Assembly (NCBI RefSeq): GCF_030272615.1
Contig: NC_081410.1
Span: 186,820,619 to 186,884,618 of the forward strand
Reading direction: 5' to 3'
Source of the DNA: Cryptomeria japonica
Lineage: Eukaryota > Streptophyta > Pinopsida > Cupressales > Cupressaceae
DNA: 64,000 bases
The notes under the pieces were generated by a model that was not told the origin of the DNA, searched no databases, and saw only the letters and a program-made list of their open reading frames with translations. Positions within the stretch are counted from its first letter, which is position 1; each line of letters starts with the position of its first letter. The position numbers and the translations under genes are program-made. This document shows positions 59,151-64,000 of the stretch, piece by piece.

Positions 59151-59394
59151 ATATAACTCTCCTATTTATACATATGCTATCACATTTGTCTAATACCCAT
59201 TTATAGCATATATTCTATTTGAGCCTTTATATAATCCTTTTAAAGATATATCTATGTTATAGTTATAATGCCCATTTATTAGAACTTAACAATTATGAAG
59301 ACTATATTTGGCCAAATTTACACCTGACATTTATTTAGGATCTTATTTTGGACAAGTATCTAGACCCCTTATTCTAGATAGGTCATAATAGGTT

Positions 59395-59965
59395 GACTGT
59401 TATGTTGAATAAGACCTCTTAAGAGGACCTATTATGTCATAATCGGACCAACTATCACACAATAGGACCTATTGTGACATAATAGGTCCTATTATGTCAT
59501 AAGACCCCTTAAGAGGACCTATTATGACATAATATGTGCTATCATGTCATGGTACCCCTTAAGAGGACCTATAATGTCATAATAGGTCCTATTATGTCAT
59601 AAGACCCCTTAAGAGGACCTATTATGACATTATACCTGTTAGTAGGACTTGTTAAGGGGTATTATGTCACAATAGGACCTATTATGTCACAATAGGGCCT
59701 ATTATGTCATAATAGGTGCTATTACGTCATGATACCCCTTAAGAGGACCTATTATGTCATAATAGGTCCTATTATGTCATAAGACCCCTTAAGAGGACCT
59801 ATTATGACATTATACCCCTTAGTAGGACCTATTAAGGGGAATTATCATAATAGACCAATTATCACATAATAGGACCTATTATGCCATAATAGGTCCTATT
59901 ATGCCATAATAGGTCCTATAATGTCATAATAGGTCCTCTTATGTCATAAGACTTCTTAAGAGGAC
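59395..59965. repeat. Palindromic satellite (GGACCTATTATG / CATAATAGGTCC)
   Basis: About 50-bp irregular units alternating GACCTATTATG, CATAATAGGTC and CCCCTTAAGAGG. For example, 59745-59769 is a 25-base perfect palindrome with a single central T. Confidence 0.88.
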
Positions 59966-60465
59966 CTATTAGTTTGGTCCCCTTTCAAGCCACGTGTCCT
60001 AATTAGTTTGATCCCCTTAAGCCACATGTCATATTTAGTTTTATCCCCTTAAGACCCATGTCCTAATTAGTTAATTTCCCCTTAAGCCATGTCCTAATTA
60101 GTTCAAATGATCCCCTTTTAAGCCACATGTCCTATTTATTTTGATCCCCTTAAGCCAAATATCCTAATTAGGTCCATCCCCTTAAGCCATGTCTTAATTA
60201 GTTCAAATGATCCCCTTTTAAGACACATGTCCTATTTAGTTTGATCCCATTAAGTTGCATGTCCTAATTAGTTCAAATGATCCCCTTTTAAGCCACATGT
60301 TGTATTTAGTTTGATCCCCATAAGCCACATGTCCTAATTAGGTCCATCCCCTTAATCCATGTCCTAATTGGTTCATATGATCCCCTTTTAAGTCACATGT
60401 CCTATTTAGTTGGATCCCCTTAAGCCACATGTCCTATTTAGTTGGATCTCCTTAAGCCACAATCT
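59966..60465 (+). repeat. Minisatellite, left inverted arm
   Basis: Units such as GATCCCCTTTTAAGCCACAT, GTCCTATTTAGTTTGATCCC and GTCCTAATTAGGTCCATCCC, repeated with a higher-order period near 100 bp. They are the reverse complement of the array at 60945-61705. Confidence 0.88.
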
Positions 60466-60639
60466 ATAGAGAAATTTAAATTATGAATGTTATTTAAAAT
60501 ACACATGTATGTAAATGTATGCTTGAAAGTTTCAAATTCAATGTGTACATGTGATCAAATTTTGAATATGTTATATATGTACATGTATCTAGATTGATCT
60601 TTATATCTCTATCTCTAGTTAGATCCTTAATGCCCCTAC

Positions 60640-60945
60640 ATGTCTGAGCACATGGTGCATTTTGCATCGAATATGCAAAGCATTATTGATACAGTTAGGG
60701 CCATTGATGAGGAACTTGATTCATATCATGCATGGAGAGAGGTGAGACACCAATTCTATTCTGATGGCCTCTTCTATAGGGAAATTTAAGACTTGAAAAT
60801 AACAAAAGCACACATAGCTCAATATTTTGTTGACCTCATCACAAACCTACAAATTCTTGCCAATAAATCAAGCATATCAATGAGGTATTGTATACATAGG
60901 CGGATGGATGATCATTTTTGGGATGAAAAGTTAATTAGGACATGA
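60640..60945 (+). pseudogene. Coding-like remnant in the inverted-repeat spacer
   Basis: One frame of 101 codons with a single internal stop (60787-60789). It begins MSEHMVHFASNMQSIIDTVR and continues YHAWREVRHQFYSDG, with AQYFVDLITNLQILAN after the stop. It looks like real coding sequence (few stops in AT-rich DNA, balanced composition), but I do not recognise it. It could be a displaced piece of the transposase-like gene downstream; that link is only proximity. Confidence 0.35.
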
Positions 60946-61705
60946 GGTTTAAGGGGAAATTAAATAATTAGGACATGAGTCTTAAGGGGACCAAACTAGA
61001 TAGGACATGTGGCTTAAAAGGGGATCATTTGAACTAATTAGGACATGGTTTAAGGAGATGGGACTAATTAGGACACATGGATTAAGGGGATCAAACTAAA
61101 TAGGACATGTGGTTTAAAAGTGGATCATTTGAACTAATTAGGACATGGCTTAAGGGGATGGACCTAATTAGGACATGTGGCTTAAGGGGATAAAACTAAA
61201 TAGGGCATGTGTCTTAAAAGGGGATCATTTGAACTAATTGGGACATGGTTTAAGGGGATGTGACTAATTAGGACATGTGGCCTAATGGGATCAAACTAAA
61301 TAGGACACGTGGCTTAAAAGGGGATCATTTGAACTAATTAGGACATGGCTTAAGGGGATGGACATAATTAAGGGGATCAAACTAAATACGACATGTGGCT
61401 TAAAAGGGGATCATTTGAACTAATTAGGACATGGTTTAATGGAATGGGCCTAATTAGGACATGTGGCTTAAGGGGATCAAACTAAATAGAACAAGTGGCT
61501 TAAAAGGGGATCATTTAAACTAATTACGACATGGCTTAAGGGGAAATTAACTAATTAGGACATGTGGTTTAAGGGGATCAAACTAATAGGACATGTCGCT
61601 TAAGAGGGGATCATTTGAACTAATTAGGAAATGGCTTAAGGGGATGGGCCTAATTAGGAAATGTGGCTTAAGGGGATCAAACTGATAAGGACATGGCTTA
61701 AGGGG
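60945..61705 (-). repeat. Minisatellite, right inverted arm
   Basis: GGGGATCATTTGAACTAATT, AGGACATGTGGCTTAA and AGGGGATCAAACTAAATAGG units. GGGGATCATTTGAA or a close variant recurs about seven times at roughly 77-110-bp steps. It is the inverse of 59966-60465 and longer. Confidence 0.88.
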
Positions 61706-62009
61706 ACATAAAATTAGAATCTATGGAAGTACAAAATGGTCACAATAAATGAATGGTAAATACATGTTTTTAAATCAATTTATCAATTTATCATTGAAAA
61801 ACATGTAATTTTAAAAACTTATACATACCTCTATATTAAATACTTATTCCATTATATACCATTGAGTAAGCTTTTAAGGGGATGAACCTATATGAAACAA
61901 TAATAAAACTATAGATCAAATGATAATAAAAAGAAATTATATAGATCTGAAAATTAAATAAAGGTGATGGACCATAGAATTATATTTATGTATATATACC
62001 TATATTTAC
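61706..62009. other. AT-rich sequence, nothing recognised
   Basis: No open frame or repeat of note between the satellite and the transposase-like remnant. Confidence 0.6.
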
Positions 62010-63851
62010 TTATTCCATTGTACCATTTGCATCCTCTCTTTTTTCCAAAGCATCTATAATTGTCTCATGATATTCCATAGAAATTGTCCACAACTCTTTA
62101 TTAGTAGGTGTCCCTCGATATCTCACTAGTTGTATATTTTTTGCAACAATCAAATGTGAGTAGTGTATAATCTTATTATGTGCTTCATAATCTTTGAAAG
62201 TAGGCAAACCATTCTTCCTTGTCAGATATTTCCTTAGCCAAGTTCCAACAACTACCACTAAACTAGTTGGATAATGAAATCCATCATCATATTCTCGAGG
62301 TTTAACTAATTTGTGTTAAGTCTCAACACAATGAGCCAACCAATATTCTCGTTGAATCCTCTTCATTGTCCTTAGGTGCAACAAAAACATACATTTCCTA
62401 CAAATAAAATTAATTTGATCAAAATTTCTAATAAAATTTCACCAATTTCTACATTATATAAAAAAAGAAATTAATTAAACATGTTAGAATCATATAAATT
62501 TGAAACAAAATAATTAAATAATTACCTTTTTGTACAAGGTCTAAAACATTATCATAATCATCTTATGCAAATAATTGATCGTTGTCTTTAATTGTTGTGT
62601 CAATTTGATCTTGTGCTTGAGCAAGTGTCAATGATATTTGATTCCACTCTTCAACCCATTCAATATTCTCACATACATGAGAAACACCTGAAATACAAAA
62701 TTGATAAAAACATGAAAGTTCCTTTGTCCATATTGTCCATGTGCTTGCATTTGAACTCTTAAATGAATGCCATTTTGTCGATCTGCTAATTTTCTCACAA
62801 TCAAGTTTGGGCATAATGTTCTATTCTTCAACTAACCAAAATAATCACCAAATTGTAGAGTTCACACCTGATTTGGAAGATAATGTTGTATTGCACCAAT
62901 CCACAATTGCATGTGCATCTTTAAATTTTACATTATCTTCAAATTTTAATTACTCTATAGCAAGAATTCTTTTAACACATGCACCATCTCCATCATGTTC
63001 TCCTTTACCATGTCTAGCTTCAAGAAAACTCCATATATGTTGGATATTGTATTCCTTGTGAGCCCTGCTTAACCAATAAAACATTTGAGCATTCTTGAGT
63101 TGTCCTGTATAATTATCTAACCATATAAGATGTTCTATCATCTAGATTCCTCTTTCTCTTAAATTTGTATAAAATATGTTGAAATAATATTGAACAAACT
63201 CTGACAAGTGCATCTGATTATCACTGACATAGAAATGGTACTCCCTTAAAAAATTTCTAACATCCTTTGTGCTATCATCTGCATGTCTATAAACAATATG
63301 AAAACAAATAGCGACCCAGGAGTGGAATTGTAATACTGAGATTGAATTTCCTCTTGTGGCTTATGAGTATAGTTTTCTATAAAGCCCACCATTGATAGTA
63401 TACTTCCAACTGGAAATAAATTTCTACATGTGCGAAATTGAGCATCAAGCCATCTAGCATGTTGAGAGTGTGTCACATATTTTGGTACAATCTTACTCTT
63501 AAATTCTAACATGAATGCATGTACATTAATCTTTTTTGTGATTAAATCGACAGGCTTTCCTATTTTTCCATCTTGTAAGAGATACTCAACATTCTTAAAT
63601 CTTCTAACATCCACTAGCTATCCAAAAATCATTTTCACTACTCTCATTCATACATTCTACTAATAATGAAAATTGCCACAACTAGAACATTGTCTAGAGA
63701 TACATGAACTTAAATAAAATAATTGCCCATTAGACCTTTCACAAAATAAACTTGCTACAAATTCCTTGATTGTTTCAGGTGGCATATCAATACCACATTC
63801 TTGGATAAGCATGTTACTATGCAAAACACAACGTGTATCGAAAAACATCAC
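62010..63851 (-). pseudogene. Transposase-like gene remnant, minus strand
   Basis: Pieces in order on the minus strand: 63851-63660 with a Cys cluster (CISRQCSSCG); 63614-63246 (ARWLDAQFRTCRNLFPVGSI, FIENYTHKPQEEIQSQYYNS); 63141-62950 (WLDNYTGQLKNAQMFYWLSR, then HGKGEHDG at 63012-62989 and ACVKR); 62831-62563; and 62258-62010 (LRKYLTRKNGLPTFKDYEAH). Frames change between pieces and there are stops, so it is broken, or possibly has small introns. From memory, a W.D...QFK block followed by HGKG..DG.G...KR is shared by uncharacterised transposase-like proteins with an RNase H-like fold. I infer a DDE-type transposase or a gene derived from one. The start lies near 63851 or beyond. Confidence 0.5.
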
Positions 63852-64000
63852 AATAATAACGAAATTGCACCTGCGTTTTACAACAAAAAGTGATTCATTT
63901 CTTATTAATTTTCACATACTAGGGCTTGCATTTCTCAAATGATCTTTGACTTATGGTAATATTTCCAAGTAGACAATTTCATCAAAAAAATTTCTATAAA
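63852..64000. other. Window edge, nothing called
   Basis: AT-rich; it may hold upstream parts of the transposase-like remnant, but none can be recognised. Confidence 0.5.

Noticed and set aside
58763-59156. Ser/Leu/Tyr-rich open frames that look membrane-like
   Set aside because: Low-complexity CT tract without stops; apparent hydrophobic segments are composition only.

Overview
The window is repeat-dominated plant nuclear DNA with no host gene, rRNA, tRNA or CRISPR array that I can support. It is AT-rich and built from nested, decayed retroelements: long-LTR Ty3/gypsy, Tat/Ogre-like, copia-like and LINE. It also has long pyrimidine tracts, simple repeats and a satellite. This density, very long LTRs (3.5-4.4 kb) and LTR-end sequences of a type I associate with gymnosperm repeats suggest a very large plant genome, perhaps a conifer or relative. 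That assignment is inference; nothing in the sequence names a species.

Layout. 1-4041: tandem LTR-internal-LTR-internal-LTR of a non-autonomous element with initiator-Met primer sites, ending exactly at an LTR end. 4042-4949: about 900 bp of CT-rich tract. 4950-5230: inverted copia-like LTR end with a 20-G run. 5935-6700: LINE fragment (RT zinc-binding region). 7140-25100: a nest of at least four layers. A minus-strand long LTR (17825-18697 plus 23056-25100) abuts a plus-strand LTR remnant (7140-7293 plus 16742-17824). That remnant is split by a Ty3/gypsy element (7294-16736, 5-bp target duplication CTCAT), whose 5' LTR holds a LINE insertion (9589-11402, 18-bp target duplication). A solo LTR (18698-23055) sits in the minus-strand LTR.

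25117-35229: a decayed coding region of unknown family, split by a complete 7.7-kb minus-strand element (26980-34725, target duplication GATCA). That element has one long frame with an aspartic protease and a G-patch-like motif, and no reverse transcriptase. 36454-52671: a plus-strand array of three LTRs and two internal regions. It encodes a Gag domain and a long acidic protein but no protease, polymerase or integrase, and sits inside a copia-like solo LTR. 54177-57113: a Gag remnant with four zinc knuckles, then unrecognised coding remnants. 57600-59150: A-rich and CT-rich low-complexity DNA. 59395-61705: a palindromic satellite, then a minisatellite in two inverted arms around a 475-bp spacer. 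62010-63851: a broken minus-strand transposase-like gene.

All coding sequence seen is retroelement or transposase derived, and nearly all of it is interrupted by stops or frameshifts. The two non-autonomous families (protease/G-patch and Gag/acidic) would need enzymes from autonomous partners not present here. The window is best read as a record of successive insertion, LTR recombination and deletion.
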